From positions 28,693,382 to 28,757,381 of the forward strand of contig NC_081547.1 in NCBI RefSeq assembly GCF_901000735.1: a stretch of 64,000 nucleotides of DNA, read 5' to 3'. Each line of letters opens with the position of its first letter. Within the stretch, counting starts at the first letter, position 1. Below, one piece after another: positions 36,481 to 48,023 of this stretch. The notes under the pieces are model-generated. The model worked only from the letters and a program-made list of their open reading frames with translations, ran no database searches and was not told the origin of the DNA. Position numbers and translations under genes: made by a program. This DNA is from Corylus avellana. Lineage: Eukaryota > Streptophyta > Magnoliopsida > Fagales > Betulaceae.

Positions 36481-36842
36481 TCTAGATGGGGGACATAAGT
36501 ATGTTGGGGATGGGCCGCCAAACCCTGAAAACAATTATAATAATAATAATAAAAACAAATATATTTTGATTTTTTTGACTTTGAAGGGAGTCAATTGTGA
36601 CTTGTGAGCTCTTGCAGTTGCCTCTTGCACCGGTTTCCTAGCAAGGAAGCATGTTTTGAGGCGGGTTTACGGGGGCATTACCGATCATTTGGCACTTAAA
36701 AGAATGTGGAATTGGCCCATTGCATTTGCCGCGTCCTTTTCATTCATCTTTTCATGACTTTATCAATTGGATAGAGATTAATCCATTTCCGATCCCCTAT
36801 CATTTTTAAAATTTTTAAATGCTAAAATTAATTGAATTGACT

Positions 36843-36950
36843 TTTTTTTTTTTTTTACATGTCCGTACAAGAAGAGTGAGAGAGATTTGAATTAATAACC
36901 TCCTCTTTATGAGGCATAATCCCAACCGATTGAGCTACCTCTTGAAGACA
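36843..36950 (-). mobile_element. tRNA-derived SINE, copy 3
   Basis: The minus strand reads GGTAGCTCAATCGGTTGGGA (A box), then TTATTAATTCAAATCTC in place of the B box, then TTGTACGGACATG and an A tail. A weak target duplication, AATTGACT / AATCGACT, lies at 36835-36842 and 36951-36958. The B box is decayed. Confidence 0.75.
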
Positions 36951-36958
36951 AATCGACT

Positions 36959-39629
36959 GTTTGTAGGAAATCATGATCTACAATTTTGTTACTCACATTT
37001 TTCTAACAATTTGAAAATTAAATATGATTTCAAACAAATGTAGATATGTGAACTTTATATAGACTTTCTCATATTTAATGTCCAATCTAATTGACAAATG
37101 AAGAATATTAGGTGTTATTTCTAATGTTTTTCATGTCTTAAATGAATATTATTTCCTAAAAATTGGTAAGAGAAATAATGAACTATTTTTTAATTTTATA
37201 AAATAATATATACAAAAGACTAAAAAAACACATGAAAAATACAAAAAGAACACTTAGTATTTTCCTGGTAAAAATCTAGCTCCTTTATCTATTAAAAAAA
37301 TCTGTCTAGAACTTACCAAAAAACAATGTCTTGTAGATGAGAAGGAATCGGAATTTTTGGTAGATGCTTTGAGAGACAACCTTGTGCTAAGCTCGAAGAA
37401 TTTTCTATCCTTATCAACATGCTAGATTGTTCTACATACAGTGACTATGACTTTTATACTGCTTTGAGTTTGACAACTTTAGTCATGATTTATGTAGCTT
37501 TTCACGTTATCTTTAGACAAATATGGGGCAAGTTCATTTGATGGTTGGATTGCAGCCAGTTGAAAATTAAGTTCCAAATTGTTTTTAGTGAGGTTTTTCT
37601 TCCTCGTGAGATTATCATACTCATGCTTGAAATTAGTTTTAAATTCTTCGTCAAGATAGTTGAGGGGACTGTGATACCGACAAAATATTTAATATTTTGA
37701 CAGTTTATTTTAAATGAACAGTTTAAAATAACATCACATGGAAGAATACCATGAATGTCATAGGATCAGTCCTGTTACTTTTGGCCATTAAGATAAGGAC
37801 GGTCAAATCACTTCCATTAATCACTTTGGTGGTTCGACCAACCTCTATCGCGCATATTAATGATGGTTGAACTATTCTTATAGCCAAGGGATACCATAAA
37901 TGACCGTTGGACTAAGCCAAATCACCTTTGTAGTAAAAAGGAGTTGTTCAACCACCTTGGTAGATAAGGTGGTTAAGACATTAGTTTATTACTTGAATTT
38001 AGTTTCCTCGTGATATGTTTAATGAATTTAGGCATAAAAATAAATTGAAATAATTTTCAAAAACGGAGATAATATTGTTGCAAGTAAGAAAAAAAAAATA
38101 CAAGGATCTAATAGAAACATCAGTGTAGAAACTAGAAAGAATGAGAGAAATATAGAAAAGAAAAATGTATTGTTCTATGTGATTCAAGGAATTAGAGAAA
38201 AGCTTTGTCCATGAATAACAAATGAATCATATTATGATCTTTTGCCTTTTCTTGTACACTTAGTCTACTCAATAGCTTTTTACTTTGGGCACAATATAAA
38301 GTATACATTACGTTTCCCATACATAAAAACTATGTGTTCAAATAATAGTGTTTACATAGCACTTGAATTCATTAATCTATGAATAAGAAAGCTTGTCTTC
38401 TTATGATTGGCCAATGGCTGACGTCTCAGAATCTCCTGCATGACGACGCTCGTTTTGTTTAATAACACTTTTTCACTTTTTATTTCTCCTTTTTTTTTTT
38501 TTTTTTTCATTTTTAAAACAAAAATATTAACAAAGAATTCAAAACCCAAAATAAAAAACTTTTTTTTTTTAAAAAAAAAATCCCAATAAAAAGCATTAAG
38601 AGATGATAACACAAAGATTCTCACGCAAAGAACAAAATCATATATATACCTTGTCCCACTGGAGTTCTTCATCTTCTAGTATTCTTTGATTGTCTGAGGA
38701 ACAATTAAACCAAAGTAATTAAATAAACAAAATAATTGATAATTAATACGTTCAACTAACTAAGCTCTGATTTGGTACAACCTTTTAGCCTCAGCTCAGC
38801 ATTGCGTGGGGTGGTGTTACGTCATCATTTTGCAACCTCGGGTGGTGTTAATGTCAGTTCTTTTATTGAAGATAAGTTCAAATCATGACTCCGGCAACCA
38901 AAGTCAAAAGTTATATATACGATCAACGGCATTTGTCGGTGTTGATAATAGCAATAATTATTATAAATAATTGGGTTTGGGGAATTAATAAAGTAGAAAT
39001 CTCAAGGACCAGCCACAGCCTGCGTGATGATGTTGTAGTGGATAGACATTACGTGCGAGTGATAACAACATTTTGCCTCCCTTTTTTAAGTCAAATATTT
39101 TTAAAACACTCGAACATTTACAGGCTTTAGATCGGCCGGCTCTTTAGACAAATAAGCATCTTTCCTTTTTATCTAGGTTGTTATGATCCGATATGATTAT
39201 TAAACTATTTTGTACAGGGATTTTTGTTTTTGATTTGAAAAAAAAAAAAGTATTTTGACAAGACGTGACATATTAAAGTGAAAATTATTTTTGTATTTTA
39301 ACTACAATTAAGAAATTTATGGTTCGAATTTGCACGAGTCTACGGCGATTTAGAAAATAATACGCGGGAATGGTCAAGTAATCTAGAATGAAGACTGAGT
39401 TGCAGACACGAATGTTAGATTTAATCACCGTTGATTACAAAGATATAAAATTAGGGTCAAAGAGCGTGGGATAGAAAAAGGTGCTTCAGAGGAGATGAGG
39501 ATGGCCACCGACTGGACTTGAACATAACAAGCCCAGTTGAATAGTATTGGGCACCGACAAAATGGGTCGGAAACGCAGACTTTTGGATTTCCAGCCCGAC
39601 AAAAGTCGACAGTCAAATTTGGCTTCCTA
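36959..39629. other. Intergenic, probable old mobile-element DNA
   Basis: No coding gene is supported. 37660-37980 contains repeated GGTGGTT/AACCACC motifs (CTTTGGTGGTTCGACC, TTCAACCACCTTGG) like those in the 42860-43860 region, suggesting related repeat sequence. Long A/T runs occur at 38490-38590. Confidence 0.4.
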
Positions 39630-39730
39630 GTCAACTCGCAACCTGGAGACCAATGCAGGTACCAGTGGCCACCAGATCTGGTCAACTCGAAACCTGGCGA
39701 CAAATGCAGTGGCCAGTGGCCACCAGACTA
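39630..39730 (+). repeat. Tandem duplication of a 50-51 bp unit
   Basis: GTCAACTCGCAACCTGGAGA and GTCAACTCGAAACCTGGCGA begin two consecutive units, each ending in CAGTGGCCACCAGA. It lies in a GC-richer island (39530-39730) of unknown origin. Confidence 0.8.
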
Positions 39731-40294
39731 AAACAATGTTGAGGATGACGATAATGTTCGAAAACCAAATTGTAGCCGATAAGGGTGTGTTTCCAATTAA
39801 GTTTCTTTACCTGTAAAGACTTCAAGAATCGATACAGCTAAAATTGTAGCATCTTATCTATACAGCTAAAGATAATTTTCCTTGAAAAGACTCATTTTTG
39901 CAAAAATAATTCTTCAAAAATCAAAAATTAAATTTTTTCTAAACTTCTTTTACAACATAAAAAAAACAAAAACATAATTAAAAACATTCAATACATTTTT
40001 AATAAATAACATTTTTCGGTCTAAATTTTTTAGTTTGAAAGTCTAGATCCCCGATCCACATCCATGAATCATCAAACTGGAAAATGTAATCTGAATTAAG
40101 ATGTAAAATTGTAGAAAAGACTAACCAGCAATAAAATATAATGAAAAGTTGTAGTATGCCATAATAAACTCGAGAATTCCTCCAACAAAACATTGTCAAC
40201 AAAAATACATTAATAATAAACTCCGGCACTCGAAACCAAGAGAAAGTAATTGAAAGCGAACACGTCCCAACAAAAAGGCATAACCAAAATGAAT
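39731..40294. other. 3' flank of P0
   Basis: AT-rich sequence with the likely 3' UTR of the leftward-reading P0 gene at its right end. Nothing else was recognised. Confidence 0.45.
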
Positions 40295-42424
40295 CTAATC
40301 GAACAAACTAAAACCCATGTCATCATCGGACTCCTCAGCCGGCTCGTCCTTCTTCTCTTCCTCCTTGGCGGCAGCAGCTGCAGGGGCCGCACCAGAATCT
40401 GGTGCTGCAACAGCGGCAAAAGCAACAGCAAACTTGCTAGGATCCTGCATTTTACATCCAAAATAATTAACTGAATGAACAGACGATGGGATTCAAATAC
40501 ACGATAAACAGTGAAAGTGCCAAAGTCTATACTGAAGAATTGGATAACAAGAGTAGGAAAAAAAACACTTAAAAGAGAAAAAAGTACCTTTAGGAACTCC
40601 TTGGTTTTCTCTGCCTGGGGGAAGGAATACTCCGTGGCAACGGCAACTGCTAGAACATTCTTGTAGGCATTGATGAACATATGTGGTGCAGCTGCTAGGG
40701 TTGGGTAAGAGATGGCCAGTGACAACGCAGTAGCCAAGGCAACACCAGTGGCAAACTTCTCAATAAGGTCATCCTCAGTCAGATCAAGTACCTCTGGGCT
40801 GAAGACGGACCCATTGTCATAAACAGATAGGACAACAAGACCATAAGAGAATGGCCTGATGCCAAGCTTTGCAAGAAGGGCAGCCTCAGAGGAACCAACC
40901 TTGTCACCCTTCTTAATAAGCTCCACAGGGGTGATAATTTCCACAGTACCTTTGTTAATCTTGGTAGGAATGTTAAGAACCTGAGAGACAATGGTATAAG
41001 AATCTGAAGTTCCAATTAAATGAAAAATGGAATGAATTCCAATTGAGATAGCAAACCTGGAAGAAAGAGGTCTGAGAAGGGTCGAGTCCAGTGTTGCCAG
41101 GAGGGACAACAACATCAATTGGAGCAACCAAACCAACACGAGCAGGTGCTCCAACCTATTTTAAGTATGAAAGTTATGTTAACACCAATGGAGATACATA
41201 ACAAGAAAGCACATTCTAAAGGCTCAATTCAGTACCAACTTTCAATCATGCCAGGCATTTGCAAAAAAATTTTTTTGGCAAAATCTGACAGAATTAATGC
41301 TTCCTAAGTTTTAGAACATGATATATGACATTCGCAATTCTCAATAATGAATGATGATTATGTTCACTTTCAAAAATAACCAAAACAGCATTCTTCCAAT
41401 ACAACTAATAAAACTTCAATATTTTCTATCTCTTCCTCAACAAATTAATACCAAACCCAGACAGACAACAAGCACAGAGCCTATTATCAGAGCAAGCATC
41501 CTTTAAGCAAATAAACAAGCACCATCAGCTCCCTCGACAGTTGTTGCAACTTCAAGAAGAAAAAAAAAAAGAATACAACAATGCATGTCTGTTTGGCTTT
41601 TTTTGAGAATGTTCCGAAACAATTTCCAAGAACTTCGTCAACAAATAATGGTTCTGGAAAACAGTGTAATGCACCCTCAAAAAATTATACAAGCAAAAAC
41701 TTAAGAATATATTTATTCCTGACCATCCAAAAATTAACCAACAAAAGTAAAAATAGTTCCCCTAATTTCCTAGCACTCATTACCAACTTTATAATAACCA
41801 TCAAAAGATAGGAATCCCACATAGTTGTATTCCATTGTGCACTCATCCAGTTAAATCATCAAAAGACCAAATTTTAATTGTAAATATGCAAATCAATTTA
41901 ACTACTGCAGCATTGAATCCTACGCCAATGAACCCCATTTAAATCAAACAGATACTAAAATAAAACATGTGCATAAATTTCTATAAGGATTAATTCAAAT
42001 GATTTCATAAAACAGACCTTGTACTTGGCGACCTCTTCGCTGACCTCCTTCAAATCACCCTTGGTGAAAATCAACCCCACGTTGCCCTAATCCAAAAACA
42101 CACGTTTAAAGTAAAAACATTGCGTTTTTCCAACAAGAAAAATGAAAAAGAACACAGAGATTTGCGTACCACAAGAAGGGGAATGAGGCTGAGGAAGGCG
42201 GTGTTGCCGGTCTTCTCAGAATGGATCCTGACGGAACGCTTCATCATGGTGTTCTTGCCCATAAGCACCACGGAGTCGCCACGCAGACCCTTGCGAATGT
42301 TCTGGAGCTGGGTGGATCCGACGTTGTCGGCCGCCACCACCAGGATTTGGGTGTACTCGTCCAACAGCTGGCATAGCTTGCCATCGTACGCGATCTTCTT
42401 GTCGGCCTTCGAGAGTTTTCCCAT
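40295..42424 (-). CDS. RPP0: 60S acidic ribosomal protein P0 (uL10), 321 aa, five exons
   Basis: Base of the ribosomal P-stalk: it binds 28S rRNA, anchors the P1/P2 dimers and recruits elongation factor eEF2. Exons (minus strand) are 42424-42170, 42086-42018, 41155-41057, 40980-40588 and 40444-40295; all junctions are GT-AG and phase 0, giving 322 codons with the stop. The uL10 domain is complete: [40 protein letters not shown], then [20 protein letters not shown]. It is followed by the alanine-rich hinge ([20 protein letters not shown]) and the acidic tail [12 protein letters not shown] shared by P-proteins. Length matches plant P0. The start [10 protein letters not shown] is the conserved one; an in-frame ATG at 42529 adds a leader not seen in the family. 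The promoter carries telo-boxes. Confidence 0.97.
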
Positions 42425-42580
42425 AATTTTCCTACGATGTAATGGGTCCTTTCGGAGAAAACCTAATAAATGGATATACAGAAGGCTACCTAAGCAAAAT
42501 CGAGGGCCAAGACGAGACTGATGACTCAATCAAGGCGGACAGCGATACCGCGCCGTCTCTTTAACCTCTTAGTCGACTGT

Positions 42581-42693
42581 GCTAGGGTTTGGGAGGCTTT
42601 GAGGTGGAAGGAGACTAGTAAAAGGAGAAAACTGGCGGAGACTAGATTTATATAGTAGAGGCTAGAGGGTAGTGAGTGAATGAATTAGGGTTT
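42581..42693 (-). promoter_or_regulatory. P0 promoter: TATA box and two telo-boxes
   Basis: On the minus strand, TATATAAA lies at 42654-42647. AAACCCTAGC is at 42590-42581, downstream of the TATA box, and AAACCCTAA at 42693-42685. Telo-boxes are common in plant ribosomal protein promoters and support co-regulation with other translation genes such as eIF3f in this window. Confidence 0.65.
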
Positions 42694-42859
42694 TTCAAGA
42701 CAGACCTTGATCTGAGGGCTGCGATTCATTCTTTGTTGCGGATCAGGCGGAGAGAAATGGTGCTTCTGTAGGAAGTGGTCTGGATATTATCAAATGGGCT
42801 TGCGATCCGGTGCTCTAATAAGGCGTTCTACTTGGGCTCCATGGGCCGGATCCGGGTCC

Positions 42860-44380
42860 CCTCCAGTCCATTTTTAAAGAGATCTAATGACCACAATAAT
42901 GCCATGTGTCTCATTTAAAAAAAATTATTAAAATATTATTTAATGTTTGTAAAATAAATAAAAACTAAAATAGTCAAAAAAAAATAATACTTTTTTTTTT
43001 TGGGCCATTGAGAGTGGTTTGGCCTGAGGGTGGCTTTGGTCACCCCAGACCGCTGGTCTGAGGTGGCCGAAGCCACCCCCATGGGCCATATCAAAATAAC
43101 AAAAAAACATATATTATTATATTACATTATATTTTATTTATTTTTAAAATATTGAATAATATTTTATTATTTTTAAATGAATGGAACAATTGGTGTTTTT
43201 ATGGCCCTAAGATTTCTCTAGAGCCATCCTCACCATCAACTGGATTATCTCCGGTCCATTTTGGATTGGAGATGATCCTATTCCTTCATGAGCTTATGAC
43301 TCATGGAAATCTACATTTGGTAGCCAAACCAGACATATGGCAAAACCTTTTATAAATGGAGGACCAAACTACAAGAATTAGGATTATTTCAATTTCATTT
43401 AAATCGAAGATGATCCTGTTTCAAACTACAAACACTCATTTTAAGGAGAAAAATGATCATAAGTGAAATGGAGAGGATCCATTTAGTGCATTTAACAGGT
43501 AATATTGTTCATTTGTTTTTTGGGCAAAATGTTTTGGACAAGTATGCCCTCCAAACTATACTAAATGAATACTTTCAATTTCAAGTTAAATGGGGAGGAT
43601 CCATTTTCTTTTAATTAAGGCGCTTGTCATAAACCACCTAGGAAGTCAGCAACCCCTACGATGAGGACTTGTGAAGGCAGCAGCCCACGACCAAGATTGG
43701 GAGGCCCACGAAGCAAATTTAGATTTCCATTTTATACCAGTACACAAATCAACCAATGGATCGAAGAAATATTGGGCATGAGGTGGTTGAACGGCCGGTC
43801 TGGGGTGGTTCGGTGCCGTTCAACCACCTCAACCACCATTCAATTTTTTATAAATTTATTTTATAATTATTATTTTTTTAAATATATATAATATATTTTT
43901 ATTAATTAAACAAATATTTTATTTATGTCCTAAAAATATCTAACCATTAACTGAATATTCTCTCCAATATGAACCGGATAATCCAAGGAGCTGGTGGCAC
44001 ATCAAACAAGACATGTGAAGGCAACAACCCATAATTAGGGTCAGACAAAACAAATTTAAATTACTATTCAACTAGGGAATCGAGGGGATCTACCGAGTGC
44101 CCAACAACCGGTAACCCTCTTCAAAGAGGCCATTAGTCAAAATCACCTGAAAAAGGTCAACATTCCAACAAACCGATGGCCTATTGGGCCGAAGGATTAC
44201 AAGGTCTTTAGGATGGGAACCCAAACGACCCAGAAAGGACTCGGATACACCACCTCCCAAGTCCAACTTATGTAATGATCTATTAGGGTCATATGCATTC
44301 ACCTCCCAGTCATCCCCTAAAAAACCAAAGGGCCTTACCTCTATTTTTTATTTTTTTTAGTTAATAAACCTCAGTTCTGG
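42860..44380. other. Repeat-derived DNA between divergent P0 and SYP31
   Basis: This holds GGTGGCC/GGCCACC-type repeats (GAGAGTGGTTTGGCCTGAGG at 43011, GGTGGCCGAAGCCACCCCC at 43062, GAGGTGGTTGAACGGCC at 43779). It also has repeated short segments (GGAGAGGATCCATTT at 43470, GGGGAGGATCCATTT at 43590). They look like degenerate non-autonomous elements. No gene is visible. Confidence 0.45.
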
Positions 44381-44683
44381 AACCCTTATATATATATTTG
44401 TCTCGCACCATTTTTTTTTTTTCTTTTCTTGGAAGCCAAAATAGCCCGGAAAGCTCAATTAAGATTATTAAAAAAAAAAAAAGTTGTTAAAAACTGAAGG
44501 CTTACCGAGAAAAATTTGATGGGCCCGTAGGCCCTTTGAGCTCAGGTTCTCATGGAAAATGTTGGTGGGTTCGTTATTGAGCCCACGTCCGGGACCTCAA
44601 AGAGCGAAATTTTCGCTTAGCTCGGGGTAGCCTGCGGTCCTATCAGCCACCGATCTGAGCCCTCGATTCCGACGCGATTTCGA

Positions 44684-47600
44684 ATGGCGTCCACGTACAG
44701 AGATCGGACGTCCGAGTTCCGAGCGCTTACGGAGACTCTGAAGAAGGTCGGAGGAATCAGAGCCGTCAATCAAGCAGAAAACGACCCGGCTCCATCGAAA
44801 CCACTGGCTCCAGCCTCGTCTAGATCCGAATTCAACAAGAAGGCCTCGCGAATCGGATTGGGGATCCACGAGACGTCCCTGAAGATCGCCAGACTCGCCC
44901 AACGTGCGCCCGATCTCTACCACTCTCACTCTTCATTTCTGTAATGTTAATTTGTGTGTAAATGACAATTGCCTTCTAATTACGCTGAAATGCAGTGGCG
45001 AAAAGGTCATCAATGTTCGACGATCCGATTGTGCAAATACAGGAATTAACGGGTCTGATAAAAAACGACATTACGGCGCTGAACGTTGCTCTCTCGGACC
45101 TACAGACTATTCAAAACATTGAAATAGCCGACGGGAAGTACTCCGAGGATAGAGTGGTTCACTCCACAGCTGTCTGTGATGACTTGAAGGGCAAACTCAT
45201 GGGCACTACCAAACAGCTTCAAGATGTTTTGACAACAAGAACTGAGGTTTATTTCGATATGATTATAGTTTTATTTTTTTACAATAAATTACTAGAAATG
45301 GTGAATTTAATTATTTAATTAAGAAAATGGGACTGTAGCTTCGTTACAAACTCACCTGACAGTCTTTGCCATGGCACCACATTAGTTAAAAAAATTAAGC
45401 AATAAAATTTGATAAAAGATTTAATTATTTAGTGACGGGAGTCGTCTGTCAGTTTGTATCAGTTTGTATGGGACTTGTTAAGGTTGTAGAATCCCTAACA
45501 GCACTCATTTAATTATCTTCGAAGTCAGAATGCTTATGATAAATTATAAGTCATATGTAGAAAAGGTGAATTTAATTATTTAATTAGATTTGAAGTCAAG
45601 GACCACGGCTCTAATATCATGATAAATCACTTATCCCTATAACTTAAAAGGGATTGTTCTAACATTATACATGTGCAACTCTTTATTATTATTATTATTA
45701 TTTTGTCACAGCATATCAAGGCACATGAGAATAGGAGACAAATGTTCTCCAAGAATGCATTAAGAGAGAACCCTTTTCAGCAAAATGCAAAAACTGTGAC
45801 CGAACCACCCCCTTGGTCCAGTTCATCGAATGGAGCTGCGAATCCACAGCCATCGGCGTGAGTATATTCAGTTTAAGGTTTAGGTACACAAGTAATAATG
45901 GTTTCTAATCTACTATGTCACATTCTTTTTGGTAGTGTAGTGACATCATTGGTCAACTTGACATGGCGATGATGATCTTTAATGGGCTAACATTCTAAAT
46001 GAGTACAATTGTAGTTGTCTACTTGTATTGGTGACAGGTTTGCAAGATTAATTTTCTGACCTCCAGTAGGGTACTTAATGATATACATGAGTTATTATAG
46101 CAAACAAAATATGGTTGTTTTTAAGGAAAAATGTCATGTATCAATGAGCATATACTAAGATTCTTTTTGTTAAGCTAGATTCGGACCTAAGACTTTCCCA
46201 ACGTCACCCCAGTCTGCCCCTTTACGACCTCGGTGAATGCATAGGGCGGTATATAGCTGTCTTAGAAAATTCACTTATTTTTTGAATTGGTATTGATGGC
46301 TTCAAAGACAAGTATTTGTTGGGTGATGCTTGAAATTATGATAACGCAGTTGGTCATTTTGCTGAACCTCATCTTCATGGACCTTTTGAAGCTGTCCTTG
46401 TTAATATTTAAAGAGTGCTGCTTCAGTAGATTTGCTCTAGGCCTGGTTGAAAAATAATTCAATCACATACTAGTGATCTATCATTAAGATTGTCTCCAAA
46501 TTTTTTAGTATTTTACACATCTTATAATATATGCATGATCGGTAAGAAAATTTAAAATCAGTTATATAGCTGAGACAGCACCAGTTTGAAGTTAGGAAGG
46601 AGTCACAACAGAACCATCTATAGAATACTTTTCGATCATTGTACTCTGTTTTTGGGTTGAAACTTTCAGATTAGGCTTATTTACAGATGTTCTGGCTTTC
46701 ACAAACAAATCTACCTGTGCAGAAGTCTTCACGGATATTTTTCTTTTCATATCATGTGGTATTCTAGTCATTTATGGTATATTAATTGATGTCAAACAAA
46801 ATCTTTCAATTCTAAAATAACAGGGTCCAATGGTTAACTTGCTGATTTATGATTCTTGTGTTTCTCCCTCTCTCTCCAACAGATTGTCAGCAAATGGAGT
46901 TCAAGTTGGCAACCAGCTGAGGTGCATTTCATGTGACTCCACTACTAAAGATCAAGTTTGACTTTGTTACATTTTCTGTAGAGCATGTGTTTTTGTGTTT
47001 GACCATAATATGCTTAATTTGATGAGCACAAGCATATGCACCTGCCCACACACTCACTCAAGCACGCATAAACGGACACATTATTACTGTGTTTCATTAG
47101 TCTTTTAAACATGTAGGAATCAGTTTCTGGAGCCATTTAAGCTGATTCTGAATGACCTGTTTCTGAACTATGTGTTTTTGCCTGTGTCTGACAATAATTG
47201 AGCAGTTGAACTCTACTCTCTCTCTATCTCTCTGAGACTGCCACCTGCTTTTAATCATCCTAGTGCTGACTCTTCTGCCTTGTTTACTGGTACTATTGAA
47301 AAGGCCATGTATGGTCTTCATCATTTCACATAACTTCCACACTGCAGTTGGTGTGACCTATCCGGAATGCAATCATCAAAATCATATTCAAAAGTTGTGC
47401 ATATTTGGTCTTAAGATTCATCTGTTTCCCTATCTTAGCAATTACTTAAATTTCCTTTGGTAATTTGTGCTCATGACTTTTGAGATTGTGTTCTGATGGA
47501 GAATAACAACTTCTATTTAACCATGCCAAGTCAGGCGGCGGTCAGCTGTTGAGAGCACTCCATCCCAACAGATGGAAATGTCCATGTTACAGCAAGTGGT

Positions 47601-48023
47601 TCCACAGCAAGAAAATTATACACAAAGTCGGGCAGTTGCTCTTCACAATGTAGAATCCACTATTTCGGAACTCAGTGGGATCTTTACGAATTTGGCTACA
47701 ATGGTTGCACAGCAAGGGGAATTGGCAATCAGGTTTTACTCTTTAGCTTCAATGTGTGATGTCTGCAATTTTCATCTTATTGTTGTAAAGTTTTCAATTA
47801 TACATTATTCGGTTGGATTTCAGAAGTCCTGTAGTATTTGATCTCCTTGATTGATATGAGCAGGATTGATGATAACATGGATGAGTCATTGGCAAACGTT
47901 GAAGGTGCTCGCAATGCTCTATTGAGGTATCTTAACCAAATATCATCAAATAGGTGGCTTATGATAAAGATATTTGCCATTTTGATATTTTTCCTTGTGT
48001 TCTTCATTTTCTTTGTGGCCTAA
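44684..48023 (+). CDS. SYP31: Syntaxin-31 type Golgi Qa-SNARE, 337 aa, six exons
   Basis: Qa-SNARE of the Sed5/syntaxin-5 class, acting in membrane fusion at the cis-Golgi (ER-Golgi and intra-Golgi traffic). Exons are 44684-44903, 44996-45246, 45712-45857, 46883-46921, 47535-47732 and 47864-48023; all are GT-AG and total 338 codons with the stop. The N-terminal YRDRTSEF matches the short peptide by which Sed5-class syntaxins bind the SM protein Sly1. An Habc-type region follows (SRIGLGIHETSLKIARLAQ, VHSTAVCDDLKGKLMGTTKQ, then LQDVLTT). After a Pro/Ser linker comes the SNARE helix, with Gln at the expected zero-layer position in ATMVAQQGELAIRIDDN. The C-terminus is a membrane anchor (MIKIFAILIFFLVFFIFFVA). 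Length and linker match SYP31 better than SYP32. Exon 4 is only 39 nt, so gene finders may miss it. Confidence 0.94.

Noticed and set aside
41156..42017. Possible snoRNA in the long P0 intron 3
   Set aside because: A TTGATGA box-C-like motif exists on the gene strand, but no CTGA box D with a terminal stem lies at a suitable distance.
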